From an uncultured Clostridiaceae bacterium (GTDB lineage: Bacteria; Bacillota; Clostridia; Lachnospirales; Lachnospiraceae), in the NCBI GenBank assembly GCA_947175375.1, contig CAMWMT010000057.1, forward strand, positions 1 through 9,850: a stretch of DNA of 9,850 nt. The letters are read 5' to 3'. Both the position numbers and the translations under genes were made by a program. Below are positions 1-5,498 of this stretch, one piece after another. The notes beneath the pieces were generated by a model. The model saw only the letters and a program-made list of their open reading frames with translations. It was not told where the DNA came from and searched no databases. How positions within the stretch are numbered: position 1 is the first letter of the stretch; each line of letters starts with the position of its first letter.

Positions 1-26
1 TCACTAATCGGTCGAGGGCTTATCCA
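1..26 (+). rRNA. 23S ribosomal RNA, 3' end only (partial)
   Basis: The first bases (ACTAATCGGTCGAGGGCTTA and the next few) match the conserved 3' terminus of bacterial 23S rRNA, which ends in an ACTAAT...CGAGG.CTTA(A)CC block. The rest of the gene lies to the left of the window. The exact mature 3' end is uncertain by a few bases. Bases 27-119 are spacer: I see no 5S rRNA signature there, and 93 nt is too short to hold a 5S gene (about 117 nt). The two tRNA genes downstream are probably co-transcribed with this rRNA operon, since no convincing tRNA promoter is visible. Confidence 0.72.
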
Positions 27-119
27 GAAGGCGAAGTTGGTAAGGATAGAGAGTATGAAGTGGGAAAGTGAGTATCTTTTGTAACTGTATGTGATTTTGA
101 AGGCATATGCCTTTTATAA

Positions 120-191
120 TCCTCGATAGCTCAATGGTAGAGCACTCGGCTGTTAACCGAGTTGTTGTAGGTTCGAGCCCTACTCGGGGAG
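120..191 (+). tRNA. tRNA-Asn (anticodon GTT)
   Basis: A full cloverleaf can be folded. The acceptor stem 120-126 pairs with 184-190 across seven base pairs, with one T-G wobble. The D arm is GCTCAATGGTAGAGC. The anticodon stem CTCGG/CCGAG encloses the loop CTGTTAA with GTT at 152-154. The T arm contains GGTTCGAGCCC. The discriminator base is G191. CCA is not encoded; the next bases are TTTATA, so CCA must be added by the tRNA nucleotidyltransferase. It sits 15 nt before tRNA-Cys and downstream of the 23S end, so it is probably part of the rRNA operon transcript. Confidence 0.96.
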
Positions 192-206
192 TTTATAATA
201 AAATAT

Positions 207-278
207 GGCGCAGTAGCCAAGTGGTAAGGCAATGGTCTGCAACACCAGTATCCACCGGTTCAAATCCGGTCTGCGCCT
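207..278 (+). tRNA. tRNA-Cys (anticodon GCA)
   Basis: The acceptor stem GGCGCAG (207-213) pairs perfectly with CTGCGCC (271-277). The discriminator is T278 (U73), the base characteristic of cysteine tRNAs. The anticodon loop CTGCAAC carries GCA at 239-241. The T arm CCGGTTCAAATCCGG is intact. CCA is not encoded. It is the last gene of the presumed rRNA-tRNA transcript and is followed at once by a terminator-like hairpin. Confidence 0.95.
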
Positions 279-284
279 CTTATG

Positions 285-315
285 AAAACCTCGGAAATTT
301 TATTTTCGGGGTTTT
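285..315. terminator. Intrinsic terminator after tRNA-Cys, possibly bidirectional
   Basis: Bases 285-297 and 303-315 form a 13-bp stem with two wobble pairs (AAAACCTCGGAAA against TTTTCGGGGTTTT) around a 5-nt loop. It starts 7 nt after tRNA-Cys. The + strand T-tract is only the TTTT closing the stem, then GCTTTG, so + strand termination may be modest. The A-rich left arm gives a T-tract for the minus strand as well, so the hairpin may also stop transcripts from the small gene at 374-493. Confidence 0.6.
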
Positions 316-373
316 GCTTTGCCATATTTGAATTTAGGTTGTCAGTTACATAAAACAGCCAATCGGATCAAAG

Positions 374-493
374 CTAATTGCAGCATTTTTTGACTTCTTC
401 TTCGACTACTTTGACGGCATAATCATGTCCAAGATCCTCCTTCAGTAAAAAATGCAGAGTCTGTGTGATGCAGGCAGCTTTAACGCGTTTCAT
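374..493 (-). CDS. Small hypothetical protein, 39 aa, two adjacent Cys near the C-terminus
   Basis: This reading frame runs from ATG at 493 to TAG at 374-376. The product begins MKRVKAACITQTLHF, continues through an acidic and His-containing middle (KEDLGHDYAV) and ends EEEVKKCCN. It has cysteines at residues 8, 37 and 38, no signal peptide and no membrane segment. The support for a real gene is a purine-rich ribosome binding site (AGAGGGGT, 500-507) 6 nt before the ATG, and a near-consensus promoter at 522-550 that leaves a short leader. The protein could be an intact tiny protein or a truncated copy of a longer one; the closely spaced TAG follows the Cys-Cys. The function is unknown. I cannot assign a named family from the sequence alone. 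Confidence 0.62.
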   Translation of the reverse strand: MKRVKAACITQTLHFLLKEDLGHDYAVKVVEEEVKKCCN

Positions 494-521
494 GGTGTTA
501 CCCCTCTTTCTTAATATCTAT

Positions 522-550
522 ATGATAAACCTGACAGGTATTCATATCAA
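522..550 (-). promoter_or_regulatory. Sigma-A-type promoter for the 39-aa small protein gene
   Basis: On the minus strand TTGATA (545-550, 5/6 match to -35) is separated by exactly 17 nt from TATCAT (522-527, 5/6 match to -10). The -35 lies in the T-tract of the ilvBN terminator, so one operon's end and the next promoter share sequence. The expected transcript start is near 515, giving a leader of about 22 nt before the ATG at 493. Confidence 0.6.
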
Positions 551-598
551 AAAAATAAAGCTGTTTCACATTCGGCGAATCCCGGTGTGAAACAGCTT
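549..598 (-). terminator. Strong intrinsic terminator, end of the ilvBN transcript
   Basis: A perfect 13-bp stem (AAGCTGTTTCACA at 558-570 with TGTGAAACAGCTT at 586-598) encloses a 15-nt loop that can pair further. On the minus strand it is followed by TTATTTTTTT, a textbook T-tract; on the + strand the downstream bases are not T-rich. It lies about 207 nt past the ilvN stop with no gene between, so it is the likely end of the ilvBN mRNA. It could also end a short transcript from the candidate promoter at 636-641. Confidence 0.85.
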
Positions 599-635
599 CT
601 TCGACACAAAATTACCAGAAGTATTTTATATGGAT

Positions 636-659
636 ATTATATCAAAAATAAAGCAATTT
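636..659 (-). promoter_or_regulatory. Candidate -10 element in the 206-nt gap after ilvN (weak)
   Basis: The stretch 599-804 holds no convincing gene. On the minus strand it has a perfect TATAAT (636-641), but the sequence 17 nt upstream is only a poor -35 (TTACAA, 3/6). If used, transcription would start near 629 and end at the terminator at 549-598, giving an RNA of roughly 80 nt with no good reading frame. The region is AT-rich, so a chance TATAAT is quite possible. Confidence 0.2.
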
Positions 660-804
660 TGTAAGTATTATTTTATTATTATCTGCGGTTTTTGCCCGCC
701 CTGGAATCCTGCTCTTTATAACTGTCACCATGGTGCTGTCGTGCTGACAGACTCGATTCCATTTTATCCTCCGCTCCAGACCATGGATCAGATTATGGAA
801 GGCT

Positions 805-1314
805 TTACCGCTCCATCCTGCTGATCGATTCGATTCCCACGCTTCCACCGCGGACGACTTCGATGTGTTTGAATTCGCTCTTCATAAGCTGTACAACGGC
901 GTCGTTTTTCGTGGCTGTCTGTACAAATTCCAGAAGAAGGCTGTTCTTGCCATAGTCGATGACTCTTGCCTTGAAAGTCTCCGCAATCTGGAACAGCTCC
1001 ACTTTATCCTGGGAAGTACAGTGAAGTACCTTTACATACAGGATCTCTTTCATTCGTACAAAGACATCAGTAAAGTCGATGACCTTGATCACTTCCACCA
1101 TACGGTTTAACTGCTTTTTGATCTGCTCAAACGTCTCGTCATCACTGACCGTGGCAATGGTCATACGGGAGACCGTGGGATCCTCTGTCGTACCCACCGT
1201 CAGACTATCCAGATTATAAGACTTAGCGGAGAACAGCCCGGAGATCTTGGAAAGTACACCGACCTGATTTTCCACATACAGAGAGATCCATCTTTTTTTC
1301 ATTGTATTATCCAT
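805..1314 (-). CDS. ilvN: Acetolactate synthase, small (regulatory) subunit
   Basis: The product (169 aa) is the regulatory subunit of acetohydroxyacid synthase, which activates the catalytic subunit and confers feedback inhibition by valine. Residues about 6-80 form the N-terminal ACT domain: RWISLYVENQVGVLSKISGL, then FSAKSYNLDSLTVG, matches the conserved ligand-binding Gly-Val-Leu block and the YN..SL.VG motif. Residues about 84-165 match the C-terminal ALS_ss domain. The length is normal for the family (about 160-175). The start at 1314 (MDNTMKKRW) is chosen because AGGAGG lies 9 nt upstream (1324-1329). The frame stays open to 1455, but that extension runs through the intergenic repeats and has no family similarity I can see. 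The gene follows ilvB after an unusually long 178-nt spacer and is probably co-transcribed with it. Confidence 0.95.
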   Translation of the reverse strand: MDNTMKKRWISLYVENQVGVLSKISGLFSAKSYNLDSLTVGTTEDPTVSRMTIATVSDDETFEQIKKQLNRMVEVIKVIDFTDVFVRMKEILYVKVLHCTSQDKVELFQIAETFKARVIDYGKNSLLLEFVQTATKNDAVVQLMKSEFKHIEVVRGGSVGIESISRMER

Positions 1315-1335
1315 CTTCCTAATCCTCCTATTTAG

Positions 1336-1475
1336 AGTTCCGCATCTGTCCTCACAATGCCCTGTGTCTGGAACGATTTTTGTCTGCGTTGCATCCCAAA
1401 ATCGTTCCGGGCATTGTTCGTTCAAATGCTGTGAAAGTTCCGCATCTGTTCTCACAACGCTCGTCCAGATGCTGT
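1336..1475. repeat. Repeat mosaic with long hairpin between ilvB and ilvN
   Basis: Several repeats fill this spacer. A 25-bp direct repeat (1336-1360 and 1436-1460) is 23/25 identical at an offset of exactly 100 bp. A long imperfect inverted repeat has a contiguous right arm (1398-1417); its left arm is split by a 7-nt insert into 1370-1380 (11 bp, perfect) and 1354-1362 (9 bp, perfect), with an outer near-match 1342-1348/1423-1429. A second small inverted repeat is 1442-1448/1466-1472 (GCATCTG/CAGATGC). A further degenerate direct repeat links 1411-1432 to 1454-1475. The layout suggests a palindromic intergenic repeat unit plus a partial second copy. It lies inside the presumed ilvBN mRNA. 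Confidence 0.8.
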
Positions 1476-1492
1476 TTCATATATTTCGTTAA

Positions 1493-3211
1493 TTAACAGT
1501 CCATGATCATATCTTCCAGTGTGCCGCCCGGCTTAATCATCGGGTAGACCATCTCATCCGGATCGATGATAAATTCGATTAGAGTCGGCACCTTTGTACT
1601 CTTCTTTGCTTCTTCAAATGCGGCTGCGATCTCTTCTTTCTTCGTGACGCGGATGCCCTTTGCTCCGTAGCTTTCTGCCAGACGTACGAAATCCGGAGTG
1701 TATTCGGGATATTCTTTTCGGTCGGTACGGCGGGAGAGTGCGCCTGCCTTTAAGTTGGTCATGCCGTAGCGTTTGCCGTAGAACAGGCTCTGCCACTGGC
1801 GGACCATTCCTAGATACTCATTGTTGAAGATGCAGACGATGATCGGAAGCTCTTCCAGGACAGCAGTAGCCATTTCCTGAATATTCATCTGGATACCGCC
1901 ATCACCGGATATGGAGATGACCGGAATGTCCGGGTTGCCGATCTGAGCGCCGATGGCTCCCGGAAGTCCGTATCCCATGGTGCCCAGTCCGCCGGAAGTG
2001 ACGAGTTGTTTTTTCTCTGTGATATCTGCGTACTGGGAGACCAGCATCTGATGCTGTCCCACATCCGTGACGATCAGCGCTTCTTCAAACTGTCGGTTCA
2101 TCTCACCTATGATGTCCAAAGGGCTCATCCTGCTGTTGGGTCTCATGACCAACGGATGCTCCTTCTTCCATGCTTCGATCTGTGCCAGCCATTTACTGCA
2201 TTTATTTTCCTGCACATATTCATTCATCCGTGTGAGCGCTTCCTTGGCATCTGCCACAATGGGAACATGTACCTGGATGTTCTTTGAGATGGAAGCTGTG
2301 TCGATGTCGATGTGGACGATTTGCGCATGGGGCGCGAATTCATGAACCCTGCCGGTGATCCGGTCATTAAAACGGGTTCCGATCGAGAACAGAACGTCAC
2401 AATTGCTGACCGCATTGTTGGCAGCATAAGCACCATGCATACCAATATTTCCGATAAAAAGCGGATGCAGGGTGGAGATGGCGCCTCTTCCCATAACTGT
2501 CGTGACGACCGGAATGCCAGTTTTCTCCACGACCTGGGTAAATTCTGCATTGGCACGGGCGATATTGACGCCGCCGCCTGCCAGGAAGAGCGGTTTTTTA
2601 GCCTTGTGGAGAAGTTTGATCGCCTTTTTGAGCTGCCCCATGTGGATGCTGGTATAGGGCTTGTAGCCCCGGAGATTGACGGTCTTCGGGTATTCTGCGG
2701 AACCCATCTCGGCCATGACATCCTTGGGCAGGTCCACCAGCACAGGTCCCGGCCGTCCGGTACGGGCGATATAGAAAGCATCCTTGATAATTCGCCCTAG
2801 ATTCTCACGTTCCCTTACGGTGACGCTGTATTTGGTAATATTTCTGGTGATGCCGACAATATCCACTTCCTGGAAAGCGTCGTTGCCGATCAGGTTTTTG
2901 GCTACCTGTCCGGTAAAGCATACGAGCGGTACACTGTCATAATTGGCCGTGGCAAGTCCGGTGACCAGATTGGTAGCGCCAGGGCCGCTGGTAACCAGAC
3001 AGACACCGACTTTTCCGGTCGTTCTCGCATAAGCATCCGCTTCATGAGCCAGTGCCTGCTCATGCCGGGGAAGGACGACGGCAATATCATTCTGCCGGTA
3101 AAGTTCGTCGCTGATATCGATCGTACAGGCGCCGGGATATCCAAATACGACTTCCACGCCCTCCTCTTTTAATGCATTCACCAGTAAGCGGTTTCCTGAA
3201 ATCTGTTTCAT
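1493..3211 (-). CDS. ilvB: Acetolactate synthase, large (catalytic) subunit
   Basis: This 572-aa ThDP-dependent enzyme condenses two pyruvates to 2-acetolactate, or pyruvate with 2-oxobutyrate to 2-aceto-2-hydroxybutyrate: the first common step of valine, leucine and isoleucine synthesis. The N-terminal ThDP-binding (PYR) domain spans about residues 3-170, with the catalytic Glu51 in RHEQ and the SGPGATN block at 75-81. The central FAD-binding-like domain covers about 190-330. The C-terminal PP domain has the ThDP/Mg motif GDGG (436-439) with Asn-Asn at 463-464, followed by GMVRQWQ (468-474). The usual YPGG.. motif reads YPGACTIDISDEL here, and residues about 486-504 (GALSRRTDRKEYPEYTP) look like a small insertion. 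The start at 3211 follows AGGAGG (3221-3226) at 9 nt. A T-box leader precedes it, so expression should respond to aminoacylation of a branched-chain tRNA. ilvN lies downstream. Confidence 0.97.
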   Translation of the reverse strand: MKQISGNRLLVNALKEEGVEVVFGYPGACTIDISDELYRQNDIAVVLPRHEQALAHEADAYARTTGKVGVCLVTSGPGATNLVTGLATANYDSVPLVCFTGQVAKNLIGNDAFQEVDIVGITRNITKYSVTVRERENLGRIIKDAFYIARTGRPGPVLVDLPKDVMAEMGSAEYPKTVNLRGYKPYTSIHMGQLKKAIKLLHKAKKPLFLAGGGVNIARANAEFTQVVEKTGIPVVTTVMGRGAISTLHPLFIGNIGMHGAYAANNAVSNCDVLFSIGTRFNDRITGRVHEFAPHAQIVHIDIDTASISKNIQVHVPIVADAKEALTRMNEYVQENKCSKWLAQIEAWKKEHPLVMRPNSRMSPLDIIGEMNRQFEEALIVTDVGQHQMLVSQYADITEKKQLVTSGGLGTMGYGLPGAIGAQIGNPDIPVISISGDGGIQMNIQEMATAVLEELPIIVCIFNNEYLGMVRQWQSLFYGKRYGMTNLKAGALSRRTDRKEYPEYTPDFVRLAESYGAKGIRVTKKEEIAAAFEEAKKSTKVPTLIEFIIDPDEMVYPMIKPGGTLEDMIMDC

Positions 3212-3242
3212 CTTTCATAGCCTCCTTTTTAATTCTGCGGCA

Positions 3243-3518
3243 TATAAAAACGCCCCAAGCCATAACGCTTAGGGCGGATCTTACATCCGTGGTACCACCT
3301 AATTTCAGAAATAGTATCTTCTGCACTCATGCGATACAGGTTCTGCCTATATCGTCTCTCTGTAACGTGAGAACACGTCGAAGCCTACTGGGCATCTGCT
3401 GTTCGGTCCGCTGCTCGAAGGCTACTTCCACAACACCGTCACGGAGATTCTCACCTGCCATCTCCTCTCTGCGCATCGGAATGCTGTGTACTCCTCCTTG
3501 TCATCGCATTTGTTATAT
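3243..3518 (-). promoter_or_regulatory. T-box riboswitch leader of ilvBN, probable Val specifier (GUA)
   Basis: The minus-strand leader has the T-box hallmarks. The T-box sequence AGGTGGTACCACGG is at 3287-3300; its TGGT pairs with an ACCA tRNA 3' end, matching A73 tRNAs. A terminator competes with the antiterminator at 3245-3276. In Stem I, CACAGCA (3482-3488) pairs with TGTTGTG (3429-3435) and AAGG (3496-3499) with CCTT (3418-3421). These flank an internal loop with AGGAGTA (3489-3495) on one side and GAAGTAG (3422-3428) on the other. In the canonical GAA-NNN-purine arrangement the specifier is GTA at 3423-3425, which reads valine. A GCAGAGAG block upstream of the apical arm and CGTTACAGAGAG before the antiterminator also fit the family. 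Uncharged tRNA-Val would be expected to turn ilvBN on. The T-box call is very secure; the Val assignment comes from hand folding and is less so. Confidence 0.93.
3245..3276 (-). terminator. T-box intrinsic terminator upstream of ilvB
   Basis: On the minus strand CGCCCTAAGC and GCTTGGGGCG (3251-3260 and 3267-3276) form a 10-bp stem with one wobble and a 6-nt loop, followed by a TTTTTAT run. It lies directly after the T-box sequence (3287-3300) and 34 nt before the ilvB start. It is the regulated terminator of the riboswitch. Confidence 0.9.
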
Positions 3519-3524
3519 GAATTT

Positions 3525-3554
3525 ATTATAGATGCAAAAGGGGGCATCTGTCAA
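3525..3554 (-). promoter_or_regulatory. Consensus sigma-A promoter for the ilvBN T-box transcript
   Basis: TTGACA (3549-3554) and TATAAT (3525-3530) are both perfect consensus hexamers on the minus strand, 18 nt apart. The predicted start is near 3518, just upstream of Stem I of the T-box. The spacer begins GATGC and ends GCATC, a perfect 5-bp dyad around 8 nt, between the two hexamers. Confidence 0.88.
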
Positions 3555-3564
3555 TTGTTTTTAT

Positions 3565-3594
3565 TTGTTGAATTTCCTGCCTTTCTGTGATAAA
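3565..3594 (+). promoter_or_regulatory. Candidate promoter for the ibrA-like gene (weak)
   Basis: On the + strand TTGTTG (3565-3570) lies 18 nt from GATAAA (3589-3594), which is preceded by TG at 3586-3587 like an extended -10. Both hexamers match consensus at 4/6. The position, about 48 nt before the ATG at 3642, is sensible, and the region is divergent from the ilvB promoter. Confidence 0.33.
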
Positions 3595-3641
3595 TTAACT
3601 AACATGGAATTTCCAGAATATGGCAAAAATGGGGACAGACC

Positions 3642-4973
3642 ATGATACGAGAATACATGCAGCAAAATGTATATGAAGCGCTCCAGGAACGGCTTCGGTT
3701 TATTTTTGAAGAATTTGACAACGTCTATGTCTCTTTTTCGGGAGGCAAGGACAGCGGCCTGCTCCTGAATCTGGTGATGGATTATCGGAGAAAGCATTTT
3801 CCATGGAAGACCATAGGGATCTTTCATCAGGATTTTGAAGCCCAGTATACGGTAACGACAGAATATGTGGAACGCACTTTTGAACGCTATAAGGATGAGG
3901 CAGAGCGCTACTGGGTATGCCTGCCCATGGCGACCAGGACGGCTCTGAGCAGTTACGAGATGTACTGGTATCCATGGGATGATACGAAGAAAGAGATGTG
4001 GGTTCGGGAAATGCCGGATCATGATTATGTAATACATATGGACAACAATCCGTTCACTACCTATCGGTACCGGATGCCTCAGGAGGATCTTGCGAAGCAG
4101 TTCGGGCGCTGGTACCGGATCTCACACGGAAGGAAGCGGACCGTGTGTCTGCTGGGCATGCGGGCGGACGAATCCCTGCAGCGGTACAGCGGTTTCGTCA
4201 ATAAAAAATACGGATACAAAGAGCAATGCTGGATTAGCAAACAGTTCAAAGAGGTCTGGTGCGGTTCCCCTCTGTATGACTGGTCAACGGAAGACGTATG
4301 GCACGCGATCTCTCTCTTTCACTATGACTATAACCGACTCTATGACCTGTACCATATGGCGGGACTGAAGATATCCCAGATGCGGGTGGCATCACCCTTC
4401 AATGATTATTCCAAGGACTCCCTGAATCTGTACCGGGTGCTTGATCCGGAGATCTGGGTGAAACTGGTAGGAAGAGTCCGGGGAGTGAATTTTGCCAGTA
4501 TCTACGGAAGGACAAAGGCTATGGGATATCGGAATGTGACACTTCCAGAAGGACATACGTGGAAATCCTATACCATGTTTCTTCTGGATACTCTCCCTGC
4601 GGGACTTCGCAATAATTATGTGAAAAAATTCAATACTTCTATAGAATTCTGGCATAAGACCGGAGGAGGCCTGGATGAGGAGACCATACAGGAACTGGAG
4701 GAACACGGTTATCAGGTCCGTCGGAACGGAGTCTCCAACTATACGTTGAATAAAAAGTCAAGAGTCATATTTCTGGGAAAGATCCCGGATCATACGGACG
4801 ATATTAAGTCGTCCAAAGATATTCCGAGCTGGAAGAGAATGTGCTACTGTATTCTGAAAAATGACCATACCTGCAGGTTTATGGGATTTGGTATGACCAG
4901 GCAGCAGCAGAGACGCATTGATGAGATACGCAGAAAATACAAAAGTATAGAGGACATGAATTATGGAAAATAA
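3642..4973 (+). CDS. ibrA: DUF3440-type PAPS-reductase-like protein (IbrA/YbdN family)
   Basis: This 443-aa protein belongs to the adenine nucleotide alpha-hydrolase (PP-loop) superfamily. The PP-loop SFSGGKDSG is at residues 31-39. Further family blocks are IGIFHQDFEAQY (58-69), LLGMRADES (170-178) and PLYDWSTEDVW (210-220). The C-terminal part (about 300-443), with IPSWKRMCYCILKNDHTCRF and the following MGFG, resembles the DUF3440 region of E. coli YbdN and IbrA. The catalytic-Cys tail of true PAPS reductases (ECGIH-like) is absent, so simple sulfate assimilation is unlikely. The biochemical reaction is not known. IbrA and IbrB were described in E. coli as a phage-associated pair needed for expression of Ig-binding Eib proteins. 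The gene overlaps its ParB-like partner by 11 nt, implying translational coupling. The start at 3642 follows a weak purine stretch (TGGGGACA); Met6 at 3657 is the alternative. The family call is firm, the function open. Confidence 0.88.
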   Translation: MIREYMQQNVYEALQERLRFIFEEFDNVYVSFSGGKDSGLLLNLVMDYRRKHFPWKTIGIFHQDFEAQYTVTTEYVERTFERYKDEAERYWVCLPMATRTALSSYEMYWYPWDDTKKEMWVREMPDHDYVIHMDNNPFTTYRYRMPQEDLAKQFGRWYRISHGRKRTVCLLGMRADESLQRYSGFVNKKYGYKEQCWISKQFKEVWCGSPLYDWSTEDVWHAISLFHYDYNRLYDLYHMAGLKISQMRVASPFNDYSKDSLNLYRVLDPEIWVKLVGRVRGVNFASIYGRTKAMGYRNVTLPEGHTWKSYTMFLLDTLPAGLRNNYVKKFNTSIEFWHKTGGGLDEETIQELEEHGYQVRRNGVSNYTLNKKSRVIFLGKIPDHTDDIKSSKDIPSWKRMCYCILKNDHTCRFMGFGMTRQQQRRIDEIRRKYKSIEDMNYGK

Positions 4974-5490
4974 AAGCCCGGCTTACCAGGTTATCCCGGT
5001 TCCTGTGAAAAAGATAAAGCCCAATACCTATAATCCCAATGCTGTGGCGCCTCCGGAAATGGAGCTGCTCTATGAAAGCATCAAGGCAGACGGTTATACT
5101 ATGCCAGTAGTCTGCTATTATGATGATAAGAATGATGAATATATCATTGTGGATGGATTTCACCGGTATCGCACCATGCTGGACCACCCGGATATCTATG
5201 AAAGAGAGCAGGGAATGCTGCCGGTCTCCGTTATCGACAAGCCGATCGACGAAAGGATGGCGAGTACCATCCGCCATAACCGTGCCAGAGGAAGCCATAG
5301 TGTGGATCTGATGAGCAACATTGTAAAGGAACTTCATGACATGGGACGGTCTGACGCATGGATCTCCCGTCATCTTGGTATGGACGAGGACGAGATTCTT
5401 AGGCTGAAGCAGATTACAGGACTTGCGGAGCTATTCCGTGATATCAATTTTGGCCGGGCATGGAGGCCGGTGGACCCGGAGGAAGAATAA
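4963..5490 (+). CDS. ibrB: ParB/Srx-domain protein (IbrB/YbdM family), partner of the IbrA-like protein
   Basis: The 175-aa product has an N-terminal ParB/sulfiredoxin-fold domain at about residues 9-110. KIKPNTYNPN starts the domain, MELLYESIKADGYTMPVV (33-50) matches the ParB helix-strand region, YIIVDGFHRYR (60-70) carries the GxHR nucleotide-binding motif, and TIRHNRARGSH (102-112) corresponds to the second ParB box. A helix-turn-helix-like segment (RSDAWISRHLGMDEDEILRL, 129-148) follows. The length fits small stand-alone ParB-like proteins and is far short of chromosomal ParB (about 280 aa), with no dimerisation domain, so a segregation role is unlikely. A GAGG at 4950-4953 lies 9 nt before the ATG, which overlaps the end of the upstream gene. 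The partnership with an IbrA-like protein is the known arrangement of ibrAB and ybdNM. A role in DNA-linked regulation or modification is inference. Confidence 0.87.
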   Translation: MENKSPAYQVIPVPVKKIKPNTYNPNAVAPPEMELLYESIKADGYTMPVVCYYDDKNDEYIIVDGFHRYRTMLDHPDIYEREQGMLPVSVIDKPIDERMASTIRHNRARGSHSVDLMSNIVKELHDMGRSDAWISRHLGMDEDEILRLKQITGLAELFRDINFGRAWRPVDPEEE

Positions 5491-5498
5491 GCTTCTTT

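Noticed and set aside
115..120. TATAAT directly before tRNA-Asn as a promoter
   Set aside because: A start about 7 nt downstream would fall inside the tRNA acceptor stem, so it cannot make a full tRNA. Co-transcription with the rRNA operon is more likely.
107..331. 74-codon frame across both tRNA genes
   Set aside because: It is a translation of tRNA-Asn and tRNA-Cys and their terminator.
630..848. Short frames on both strands (630-824 + and 642-848 -) after ilvN
   Set aside because: Neither has a ribosome binding site or protein-like composition, and the minus-strand one overlaps the ilvN end. I treat the region as untranslated.
1315..1455. Extension of ilvN upstream to 1455 (47 more residues)
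   Set aside because: The extra residues are translated intergenic repeats. AGGAGG sits 9 nt before the start at 1314, and family members begin there.
1336..1475. CRISPR array
   Set aside because: There are only two direct copies, with internal inverted repeats and no regular repeat-spacer periodicity, and no cas genes are in the window.
2224..2781. Long out-of-frame open frames inside ilvB and inside murA (e.g. 6635-7354 minus)
   Set aside because: They are shadows of genes whose own frames carry full-length conserved proteins.
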